Below are positions 1 to 5,229 of a DNA stretch of 5,229 nt, piece after piece. Position 1 is the stretch's first letter. The number at the start of each line of letters is the position of its first letter. A model generated the notes under the pieces. That model was not told the DNA's origin. It did not search any database and saw only the letters and a list, made by a program, of their open reading frames with translations. Both the position numbers and the translations under genes were made by a program. This DNA comes from Alphaproteobacteria bacterium (GTDB lineage Bacteria > Pseudomonadota > Alphaproteobacteria > Micropepsales > Micropepsaceae): NCBI GenBank assembly GCA_025935155.1, contig JAICVV010000173.1:1-5229 (forward strand), given 5' to 3'.

Positions 1-1
1 C

Positions 2-232
2 AAGGCCATCGATAAACACGGCGCAATCGCCGGCTCCTATAACGACAGCAACAATGCAATCCACGGATTTCTGCGCCATCCGGATGGAAGGATTGTAAGT
101 TTCAATGCGCCGGGCGCTGGCAAAGGCGCCAATCAGGGCACATTCGTACAGGCCATCAACGACACGGGAACGATCGCGGGTACCATATTCGATTCAGCGA
201 ATGCGGCACACGGGTTCATCAGGAGCAAGTGA
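2..232 (+). CDS. HAF-repeat (probable extracellular repeat) protein, C-terminal fragment
   Basis: This is the last 76 residues of a protein whose start lies left of the window; the frame is open from base 2 and ends at TGA 230-232. Two copies of a 24-residue unit are visible at fragment residues 2-25 and 51-74, with a period of 49 residues. By eye 14 of 24 positions are identical, with the shared pattern AI..G.IAG...DS.NA.HGF.R. This matches the HAF repeat family, named for its His-Ala-Phe-like motif (here HGF), which occurs in tandem in predicted secreted, probably propeller-like bacterial proteins of unknown function. The protein ends two residues after the second unit, so there is no C-terminal anchor or sorting domain. 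Signal peptide and total repeat number cannot be seen. The gene runs convergently into permease A. The family call is fairly secure; the role is unknown. Confidence 0.8.
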   Translation, partial: KAIDKHGAIAGSYNDSNNAIHGFLRHPDGRIVSFNAPGAGKGANQGTFVQAINDTGTIAGTIFDSANAAHGFIRSK

Positions 233-288
233 GGGCGGCCGCCGAGTTCTGCAGCGGGAACGGAAAGGCGCCGCATTGGCAAAACAGG

Positions 289-1746
289 TCACTCGTTCGC
301 CACGGTCCACTTCGATGGCGCGGCGTGCTTGACGCCGTAAGCGAAGTAGATGGCGAGTCCGATCAGGGTCCAGATAACAAGACGGATCCACGTGGCCCAG
401 CCGAGGCTCACCATCATCACACCGCAGACGAAAATACCGGCTGGCGCCGTGAACCACACATACGGGGTGCGGAACTGCCGCCGCGCGTTGGGCGTAGTCA
501 CGCGCAAGATGAGAATCCCGGCGCACACCGCGATGAATGCGGCGAGCGTACCGATGGAAACCAGATCGGCCAGCACATCGAAGGGAAAAATCGCCGCCAG
601 CAACGCGGCAAACGCGCCCACGATAATCGTGCCATAGGCCGGCGTTTCAAACCTTCGGTGTACGGAGGCGAACTGAGGCCACAGAAAACCGTCTCGCGCC
701 ATCGAAAAGAACACGCGCGATTGTCCGTACAGCGACACGAACACCACGGAGGCCAAGCCCACGACGGCGCCGATGTTGATTGGGGTCACGAGCCACTTCA
801 GGCCATCGATTTTCGAGACAGCAAACGATACAGGGCTTGGCACATCCAGCGTACGCCAGTCGGTGATGCCGGTCATCACCACGGCCATCAGCATGTACAG
901 CACGGTGCAAATGCCGAGCGATCCGAGAATGCCGATGGGAATATCCCTCCGGGGATCGCGTGCTTCCTGCGCCGCCACCGAAACAGCCTCGAAGCCGAGA
1001 TAGGCGAAGAACGCCACGCCGGATGCTGCCAGGATTCCCGTAAATCCGAACTTGCCGAAATGGCCTTCGTTCGGCGGGATGAAGGGCGTGAGATGTTCAG
1101 CGCGGACATAAGAAAGTCCAAAGACGATGACGGCGAGCACAATGGCGACCTTCAGCAGAACCATCAGCCCGTTGAAGCGCGCGGTCTCTTTCACGCCCAC
1201 CACCAAAAAGGTGGTGAGGATCACGATGAGTGCAACGGCGGGCACATTGATGATCGCGCCGGTCCAATGCATGTCGGTAAGACCGCTGCCGGCCACCGGC
1301 GGACCCATGAACTGCGCCGGCAGATGAATGCCGAAATCGCCCAGCAGGCTACCGAAATACCCCGACCACCCGGAGCTTACACCTGCGGCGGAGACCAGAT
1401 ATTCCAGCACCATGTTCCAGCCGATGAACCACGCCATGAAGCGGCCCATGGTGGCATAGGCATAGGTGTAGGCACTGCCGGATTCTGGAATCATTGAGGC
1501 GAATTCGGCGTAGCAAAGGCCCGCGAACAGACAGCCAAATCCGGCGATAACAAAGGAAAGAATAACGGCAGGCCCGGCATGCTGCGCGGCCGCCGTTCCC
1601 GTATAGACGAAAATCCCGGCGCCAATGATCGCGCCGATGCCGATGAGAATCAGGTTCACCGGTCCCAGCGCGCGCTTCAGCTGATGCGCTTCGGCGACAA
1701 GGGCATCCGGTTGGGTCAGGCTTGCCGTGTCCGCAATGTCCGTCAT
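289..1746 (-). CDS. APC-superfamily amino acid permease (permease A, CAT/YfnA-like)
   Basis: This is an inner-membrane amino acid transporter, probably a proton-coupled or facilitative importer of the LeuT fold. From the ATG at 1746 it has 485 residues, normal for the family. Landmarks are the unwound TM1 motif GIGAIIGAGIF (residues 36-46), the TM2 to TM3 block CYAEFASMIP.SGSAYTYAY (78-97), the TM6 unwound segment FFAYLGFEAVS (246-256) and the conserved YGQSRVFFSMARDG after TM8 (340-353). Most of the rest is hydrophobic, consistent with about 12 TM segments. The frame also opens further upstream to a TTG at 1824, adding 26 residues. I prefer the ATG because the extra stretch is not hydrophobic, resembles no known permease extension, and the ATG product begins about 35 residues before TM1, like its neighbour. 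Neither start has a good Shine-Dalgarno sequence. It has about 16 more residues than permease B in the predicted periplasmic TM3-TM4 loop. It is divergent from permease B. Substrate is unknown. Confidence 0.93.
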   Translation of the reverse strand: MTDIADTASLTQPDALVAEAHQLKRALGPVNLILIGIGAIIGAGIFVYTGTAAAQHAGPAVILSFVIAGFGCLFAGLCYAEFASMIPESGSAYTYAYATMGRFMAWFIGWNMVLEYLVSAAGVSSGWSGYFGSLLGDFGIHLPAQFMGPPVAGSGLTDMHWTGAIINVPAVALIVILTTFLVVGVKETARFNGLMVLLKVAIVLAVIVFGLSYVRAEHLTPFIPPNEGHFGKFGFTGILAASGVAFFAYLGFEAVSVAAQEARDPRRDIPIGILGSLGICTVLYMLMAVVMTGITDWRTLDVPSPVSFAVSKIDGLKWLVTPINIGAVVGLASVVFVSLYGQSRVFFSMARDGFLWPQFASVHRRFETPAYGTIIVGAFAALLAAIFPFDVLADLVSIGTLAAFIAVCAGILILRVTTPNARRQFRTPYVWFTAPAGIFVCGVMMVSLGWATWIRLVIWTLIGLAIYFAYGVKHAAPSKWTVANE

Positions 1747-1790
1747 GGGAATCGTGCTCTGTATGCGGCATCCATCTTGCCCGCTCGGGA

Positions 1791-1832
1791 TGTTTGCCGC
1801 AAATGCCGCTTGCGTGTTTGCCAATTGCCGCT
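1791..1832. repeat. Tandem imperfect direct repeat, possible operator
   Basis: Copy 1 is TGTTTGCCGCAAATGCCGCT at 1791-1810 and copy 2 is TGTTTGCCAATTGCCGCT at 1815-1832. They share the first eight and last seven bases, differ only in the centre, and their starts are 24 bp apart. Copy 1 contains a perfect dyad, TTTGC-C-GCAAA (1793-1803), and copy 2 contains the palindrome CAATTG (1822-1827). The repeats lie 45-86 bp upstream of the ATG of permease A and 54-95 bp upstream of that of permease B. A pair of similar sites, each with local dyad symmetry, between divergent genes is what a shared regulator might bind. No regulator gene is in the window, so this is inference. Confidence 0.45.
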
Positions 1833-1873
1833 AGGCTCGCACGCTGGAAGGCGGGGCGCCGTTCCAATCATTC

Positions 1874-1881
1874 GAGGGTGA
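1874..1881 (+). promoter_or_regulatory. Ribosome binding site of permease B
   Basis: GAGGGTGA resembles the anti-16S consensus GGAGGTGA and ends four bases before the ATG at 1886. It supports that ATG over the in-frame ATG at 1922 (Met13). Confidence 0.7.
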
Positions 1882-1885
1882 GTCC

Positions 1886-3418
1886 ATGATCTTCGGCCGC
1901 ATCAAGCCGTTGAGCGCGATTATGGCAACGGCGGAAAAGAAGGGCTTGCGGCGTTCTCTTGGCGCATTTCAGCTGACGATGCTTGGGATTGGAGCGGTCA
2001 TCGGAACCGGCATTTTCGTGCTGACCGCGGAAGCGGCGCAGAAGGCCGGCCCCGGAATGATGCTGTCGTTCATCATCGCCGGGTTTGTCTGCGCCGTTGC
2101 TGCCCTGTGTTACGCAGAACTGGCGTCGATGGTGCCCGTTGCCGGGTCCGCCTACACTTACACCTACGCCGTGATGGGCGAGATTCTGGCGTGGATGGTG
2201 GGGTGGGCGCTTATCCTCGAATATGCTGTCGGCGCGAGCGCGGTGGCGGTGGGGTGGTCAGGGTATTTTGTCGGACTGATGCGCTCATCTCTGGGGATCG
2301 ACTTGCCCTTGTGGCTTGCGGTCGGCCCCAGTCAGGGCGGCGTTGTTAATCTGCCTGCTGTGGTTATAGCTGCCCTGGTTACTGGGCTGCTTATCATCGG
2401 CACCACGGAAAGCGCGCGGGTGAATGCCATCCTTGTCGCGATCAAGGTTGCGGCCCTTACATTATTTATCGCGCTGACGTTGCCGTTGCTCAGGGGCGCC
2501 AATTTTCATCCTTTCATTCCCAATGGCTGGGGAACTGTTGGCGTTGTGGGTGCCGCTTCTTCGATCTTCTTCGCGTATGTCGGCTTCGACGCTGTCTCCA
2601 CCGCAGCCGAAGAAACAGTCAATCCGCAGCGCAATGTGCCCATCGGCCTCATCGGAAGCCTGCTGATCTGCACGGTCTTTTACCTGCTTGTGGCTGCCGG
2701 CGCGATCGGCACCATTGGCGCCCAGCCGGTGCGGGGATTGATGGGGCAGATACTCGCGCCGGGTACGCCCGAACTGGCCCAGCGCTGTGCGGCCATTGTG
2801 GCGGGCGGAGCGACCCAGCCGCTAACCTGTAGCCATGAGGCTCTGGCGCATGTGCTTCGCACGATCGGCTACGTTCATTTCGGCAATCTGATCGGCGTCG
2901 CGGCTTTTCTTGCGCTGCCTTCGGTCGTGCTGATGATGATGTACGGTCAGACCCGCATCTTCTTCGTGATGGCGCGCGACGGCTTGTTGCCGCGCAAGCT
3001 CGCATTGGTCCACCCCCGCTGGCGCACGCCGCACGTGGTCACCGCCTTCACCGGCATTGTGGTCATCTGCATGGCGGCATTCCTTCCCGTAGGGAAGCTG
3101 GCGGACTATTCCAACTCGGGCACGCTGTTTGCGTTTGCCATGGTCGCGGCCTCGGTGCTGGTGCTCCGCAGCAAAGATCCGGCGCGGCAGCGCCCGTTCC
3201 GCGCTCCCGCAATCTATCTTGTAGCGCCGCTGGCAATTATCGGTTGCGCGATCCTGTACGCCAAGCTTCCACTGATCGCGATTTTGGTTCTGCCGGTCTG
3301 GGGAGCCATAGGGTTGCTCGTGTATTTCGGCTACGGCCGCTCGCGCAGCTACGTTGCGCGGGGGATTGTCGATGTCGAGGAGGACAGGCCGCCGATTTAC
3401 GGTGTCGAAACCCGATAG
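1886..3418 (+). CDS. APC-superfamily amino acid permease (permease B, CAT/YfnA-like)
   Basis: This is a second inner-membrane amino acid transporter of the LeuT fold, 510 residues, paralogous to permease A. Landmarks are GIGAVIGTGIF in TM1 (34-44), CYAELASMVPVAGSAYTYTY (75-94), the TM6 segment FFAYVGFDAVSTAAEE (228-243), the loop NPQRNVPIG leading into TM7 (246-254) and YGQTRIFFVMARDG (353-366). From LRRSLG (21) to IDLP (141) it aligns without gaps to permease A residues 23-143. Between TM7 and TM8, residues of about 278-325 form a loop some 31 residues longer than in A, with cysteines at 301 and 315; it should face the periplasm and could be disulfide-bonded. The C-terminus is a polar tail of about 27 residues after the last TM, predicted cytoplasmic and absent from A. 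A good ribosome binding site fixes the start. It converges on the GloVer-repeat gene 33 bp away. Substrate is unknown. Confidence 0.94.
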   Translation: MIFGRIKPLSAIMATAEKKGLRRSLGAFQLTMLGIGAVIGTGIFVLTAEAAQKAGPGMMLSFIIAGFVCAVAALCYAELASMVPVAGSAYTYTYAVMGEILAWMVGWALILEYAVGASAVAVGWSGYFVGLMRSSLGIDLPLWLAVGPSQGGVVNLPAVVIAALVTGLLIIGTTESARVNAILVAIKVAALTLFIALTLPLLRGANFHPFIPNGWGTVGVVGAASSIFFAYVGFDAVSTAAEETVNPQRNVPIGLIGSLLICTVFYLLVAAGAIGTIGAQPVRGLMGQILAPGTPELAQRCAAIVAGGATQPLTCSHEALAHVLRTIGYVHFGNLIGVAAFLALPSVVLMMMYGQTRIFFVMARDGLLPRKLALVHPRWRTPHVVTAFTGIVVICMAAFLPVGKLADYSNSGTLFAFAMVAASVLVLRSKDPARQRPFRAPAIYLVAPLAIIGCAILYAKLPLIAILVLPVWGAIGLLVYFGYGRSRSYVARGIVDVEEDRPPIYGVETR

Positions 3419-3451
3419 CGGATGGCGGCAGAGTCTCCGGCCGGTTTCCGG

Positions 3452-4798
3452 TTAGGGGACCAGCTCGAAAATGGTACCGCCCGCGGCAGCGTTTTTGTAC
3501 GCCCCGCTGCCGCCGTAAAATGTCTCTCCAAAGATGTTTCCAGCGGCATCCACGGCCGGATTGCCCAGAGGTTCTTCTCCGTCTGCACACTCTGCTTCCG
3601 AGCAGAAACTATAGAGCTGATGGAATTTTCCATCGAAAGCGAACAGGCTTCCTGCCCCCAGATTGCCGGCTTGCTGCCCCTTGTGGGCGCCGCCGAATTC
3701 AGTCGCTCCGAAAATTTGGCCGCTGGCATCGAGCGCAATGCCGGAAGGCAATGTGCCATCGCTGCAATGCCTCGCCGAGCAGAAATTGTAGAGCACCGTT
3801 TCCTGGGAGTCCGCTCCATTGACGGCAATCTGGAACAGAGTCCCGCAGTAAGGCGATTTATCGCAGTTTTTTCCGCCACCGCCGATGCCGGACAGATGTT
3901 TGAATCCGTCGCCTGAGACAAGCGTGCCGGGATTCCGTCCATCCAGGCAGCCGTCGATTGAGCAGAAATTGTAAAGGACCGTTTCGGTCCATGGGTGTCC
4001 GCCTGGCGCTAGCTGGAACGCGGTACCCTGAAATCCGCTGCCGCCGTCGTAAGCCGTGCCGTAAAGATAGCCTGCGGAATCCACCAGAAGGGAGCCAGGC
4101 AGGCCGCCGTCTGTGCAACCCATCTCGCTGCAAAAACCGTACACCAGCTTCTGGCTCCATTGACCATCTTTCAAGACAAGCCGGTAAGCCGTTCCGTTAT
4201 CGCTGGGGCCGCCGGATCGGGTCGTACCGTAGAGGGGGGAAACACCGTCATAGGGCATTCCGTTTTCAGCACCGGCGTAGCTAAGGCCGGACGCCGGAGA
4301 GCTCGGCAGCTTGCACGCCCTGTACTTGCGGAAACAGAAATTGGAGAGCACATCGAGAGTCCACGCCGCGTTCGCCGGGGCCGGTGAAAGCTTGAACGCG
4401 ATTCCTCCATCGTTCGCACCGCCGGCAGACGTGGTGCCATACAAATTTCCGGCGCTGTCCAGAATCAGATGGCCATTCGGATTCGTTCCGTCCGTGCAGC
4501 GGACCTGCCTGCAAAAACGATAGAGTACGGTAAAGGTCCATTTCGTTCCGTGCGGAGAGGGATGCAGCATGAAGATTTCGCCTGCATACCCAAACGCGAC
4601 CCCGAATAAATTTCCCTTCGCATCGCGGGTCAGGCCGCCTCCCGGCCCATAACCGTCGGCGCAGTTTTGTTCGGAGCAAAAGGAGTAGAGGGTTTTGAGT
4701 GTGTATGCGGAAGCGCCGTTGCAGGCCCCGCAGATCGCTGCGGTGGCCGCGAAAACGCCAATAAGCTGGATTCCGGCGGCGATACTTCGCGAAAGCAT
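3452..4798 (-). CDS. Secreted GloVer-repeat protein, probable seven-bladed beta-propeller
   Basis: This 448-residue protein begins with a signal peptide: Arg4, a hydrophobic stretch to about residue 26, and a likely signal peptidase I site after ASA (29-31). There is no lipobox. The mature part consists of tandem units with the pattern (L/V)Y.FCS...C.DG...P...L..D..GNLYGT...GG....GT.F.L, matching the GloVer (Gloeobacter/Verrucomicrobium) tandem repeat family. Seven units are visible, with cysteine pairs at 41/46, 96/101, 155/162, 223/228, 279/284, 340/345 and 399/404, spaced 55-68 residues apart. Seven repeats of this length fit a seven-bladed beta-propeller exported to the periplasm or beyond. 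Unit 3 is degenerate: it lacks the DG after the second cysteine and its pair is wider. Unit 5 has a further pair at 312/318. All 16 mature cysteines can therefore pair. The protein stops at the final GTIFEL strand, with no C-terminal anchor. Function is unknown. It lies 54 bp downstream of the methyltransferase on the same strand. Confidence 0.88.
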   Translation of the reverse strand: MLSRSIAAGIQLIGVFAATAAICGACNGASAYTLKTLYSFCSEQNCADGYGPGGGLTRDAKGNLFGVAFGYAGEIFMLHPSPHGTKWTFTVLYRFCRQVRCTDGTNPNGHLILDSAGNLYGTTSAGGANDGGIAFKLSPAPANAAWTLDVLSNFCFRKYRACKLPSSPASGLSYAGAENGMPYDGVSPLYGTTRSGGPSDNGTAYRLVLKDGQWSQKLVYGFCSEMGCTDGGLPGSLLVDSAGYLYGTAYDGGSGFQGTAFQLAPGGHPWTETVLYNFCSIDGCLDGRNPGTLVSGDGFKHLSGIGGGGKNCDKSPYCGTLFQIAVNGADSQETVLYNFCSARHCSDGTLPSGIALDASGQIFGATEFGGAHKGQQAGNLGAGSLFAFDGKFHQLYSFCSEAECADGEEPLGNPAVDAAGNIFGETFYGGSGAYKNAAAGGTIFELVP

Positions 4799-4805
4799 GG
4801 CAACA

Positions 4806-4811
4806 CTCCCC
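4806..4811 (-). promoter_or_regulatory. Ribosome binding site of the GloVer-repeat gene
   Basis: Read on the minus strand, GGGGAG lies seven bases before the ATG at 4798. It supports that start, which also gives a complete signal peptide. Confidence 0.65.
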
Positions 4812-4852
4812 GAGGTGTGCGGGCCGATCGTACCGCGTCCGGTGCCAAAAGC

Positions 4853-5229
4853 TCAACGCCGGAAAAGCCGGTACACGCCCGTTTCGCGGAACTCACGATC
4901 TTCCAGCTCGCGGGTCGTCTGCACGCAATAGGTGGCAAGTCTTAGCACGCCAGATTTGGGAAAATAGGAACGGCCGGGATCGCCCAACAGCACGCGAGTT
5001 CCGCCCCGCGCTCTCTCGCTTAACCAGGCCAGCAACCGTTCTGCCAGCGGCCGCTCGTAGCACATGTCGCCCAGCAGGATGGTATCCCACGCCGCTTGCG
5101 AGCCGATCGTATCCTCCGATGTGGTGCCGATTGTCCTGCCGTTCGCGCCGGCATTTGCAGCAATGGCAGCGCGCGCGAAGGGATCGATGTCGCTCGCCAG
5201 GACGTTTGCTGCGCCAGCCTTGGCAGCAG
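4853..5229 (-). CDS. Class I SAM-dependent methyltransferase (Nnt1/ETFB lysine methyltransferase-like), C-terminal part
   Basis: The visible 124 residues run from the right window edge (first full codon at 5227-5225) to TGA 4855-4853. Family members are usually a little over 200 residues, so roughly the first 90-100, including the glycine-rich SAM-binding motif I, are outside the window. Visible landmarks, in fragment numbering, are NVLASDIDPFARAAIAANAGANG split around the acidic ribose-binding Asp13/Asp15, the post-II motif WDTILLGDMCYE (47-58), the strand and loop RVLLGDPGRSYFP (78-90), and the C-terminal TTRELED...R.TGVYRLFRR (104-124). The LLGD.CYE and LLGDPGRSY blocks are typical of the COG3897-type group that includes the electron-transfer flavoprotein beta-subunit lysine methyltransferases. 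A protein lysine methyltransferase is a reasonable guess, but the substrate cannot be read here. The gene is upstream of, and codirectional with, the GloVer gene; cotranscription is possible, a shared function unproven. Confidence 0.87.
   Translation of the reverse strand, partial: AAKAGAANVLASDIDPFARAAIAANAGANGRTIGTTSEDTIGSQAAWDTILLGDMCYERPLAERLLAWLSERARGGTRVLLGDPGRSYFPKSGVLRLATYCVQTTRELEDREFRETGVYRLFRR

Larger units (their letters stand above)
1747..1885. promoter_or_regulatory. Divergent intergenic region between the two permease genes
   Basis: These 139 bp separate the preferred start codons of the two head-to-head permeases, so they must hold the 5' control signals of both genes if each has its own promoter. 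I checked both strands for sigma-70-like hexamers at 16-18 bp spacing and found no convincing pair. The only clear structures are the tandem direct repeat at 1791-1832 and the ribosome binding site of permease B. If the upstream TTG start of permease A were used, the part up to 1824 would be coding and only 61 bp would remain. Confidence 0.5.

Noticed and set aside
234..243. Palindrome GGCGGCCGCC just after the HAF stop codon
   Set aside because: A perfect palindrome with no loop or T-run; an expected chance occurrence in GC-rich DNA, and the GCGGCCGC core also appears at 5047-5054 inside a coding region.
229..1497. Long open frame of 422 codons on the + strand, antisense to permease A
   Set aside because: Its product is rich in His, Arg, Asp and Gly with no recognisable domain, and it opens with a GTG overlapping the HAF stop. 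It mirrors the codon bias of the clearly real permease on the other strand.
3439..3452. CCGGCCGGTTTCCGG as a possible terminator hairpin after permease B
   Set aside because: The strong stem is only four base pairs, extended only by wobble pairs, and no T-run follows on either strand.
3397..3942. Open frames on both strands overlapping the 3' end of the GloVer gene (also 3244-3822 and 3422-3916)
   Set aside because: They overlap well-supported coding sequence in other frames and their translations have low-complexity Arg/Ser/Ala character without family motifs.
3976..3990. Perfect hairpin GGACCG-TTT-CGGTCC
   Set aside because: It lies inside the GloVer coding sequence at the WTETVL codons, has no T-run, and is short enough to be chance in GC-rich DNA.
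4720..4733. Possible lipoprotein signal around Cys23/Cys26 of the GloVer protein
   Set aside because: The residues before both cysteines do not match a lipobox, and a normal AXA-type cleavage site follows at residue 31.
4815..4852. Promoter-like hexamers TTGGCA and TACGAT (minus strand) between the methyltransferase and GloVer genes
   Set aside because: They are only about 10 bp apart, far short of the 16-18 bp expected for a sigma-70-type promoter.

Overview
The window carries five protein-coding genes. Two are cut by the window edges, and I see no rRNA, tRNA, CRISPR array or insertion sequence. The DNA is GC-rich with compact intergenic gaps. The methyltransferase fragment at the right end, the paired CAT/YfnA-like amino acid permeases and the cysteine-bearing GloVer-repeat protein together suggest an alphaproteobacterium, perhaps a soil or acid-tolerant lineage. 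That placement rests on remembered family resemblance, not on a search.

Layout from left to right: (1) the C-terminal end of a HAF-repeat, probably extracellular, protein on +; (2) an APC-superfamily amino acid permease on - (permease A); (3) a 139-bp divergent intergenic region holding a tandem imperfect direct repeat; (4) a second APC permease on + (permease B); (5) a secreted protein on - made of seven GloVer-type repeats, most simply read as a seven-bladed beta-propeller with a cysteine pair in every blade; (6) on the same strand and upstream of it, the C-terminal part of a class I SAM-dependent methyltransferase of the Nnt1/ETFB-lysine-methyltransferase-like type.

The two permeases are paralogues arranged head to head and could share control from the region between them. 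They align without a gap over 121 residues from before TM1 through TM3, then differ in two loops predicted to be periplasmic: A is longer between TM3 and TM4, and B carries about 31 extra residues with two cysteines between TM7 and TM8. This suggests related uptake functions with different gating or specificity; the substrates cannot be read from the sequence. The outer genes point inwards, giving two convergent junctions of 56 and 33 bp, neither with a recognisable intrinsic terminator.

I do not see a clear new multi-gene system. The items most worth a second look are the possible operator between the permeases, the regularly spaced cysteine pairs of the propeller protein, and the cysteine-containing loop insert of permease B.
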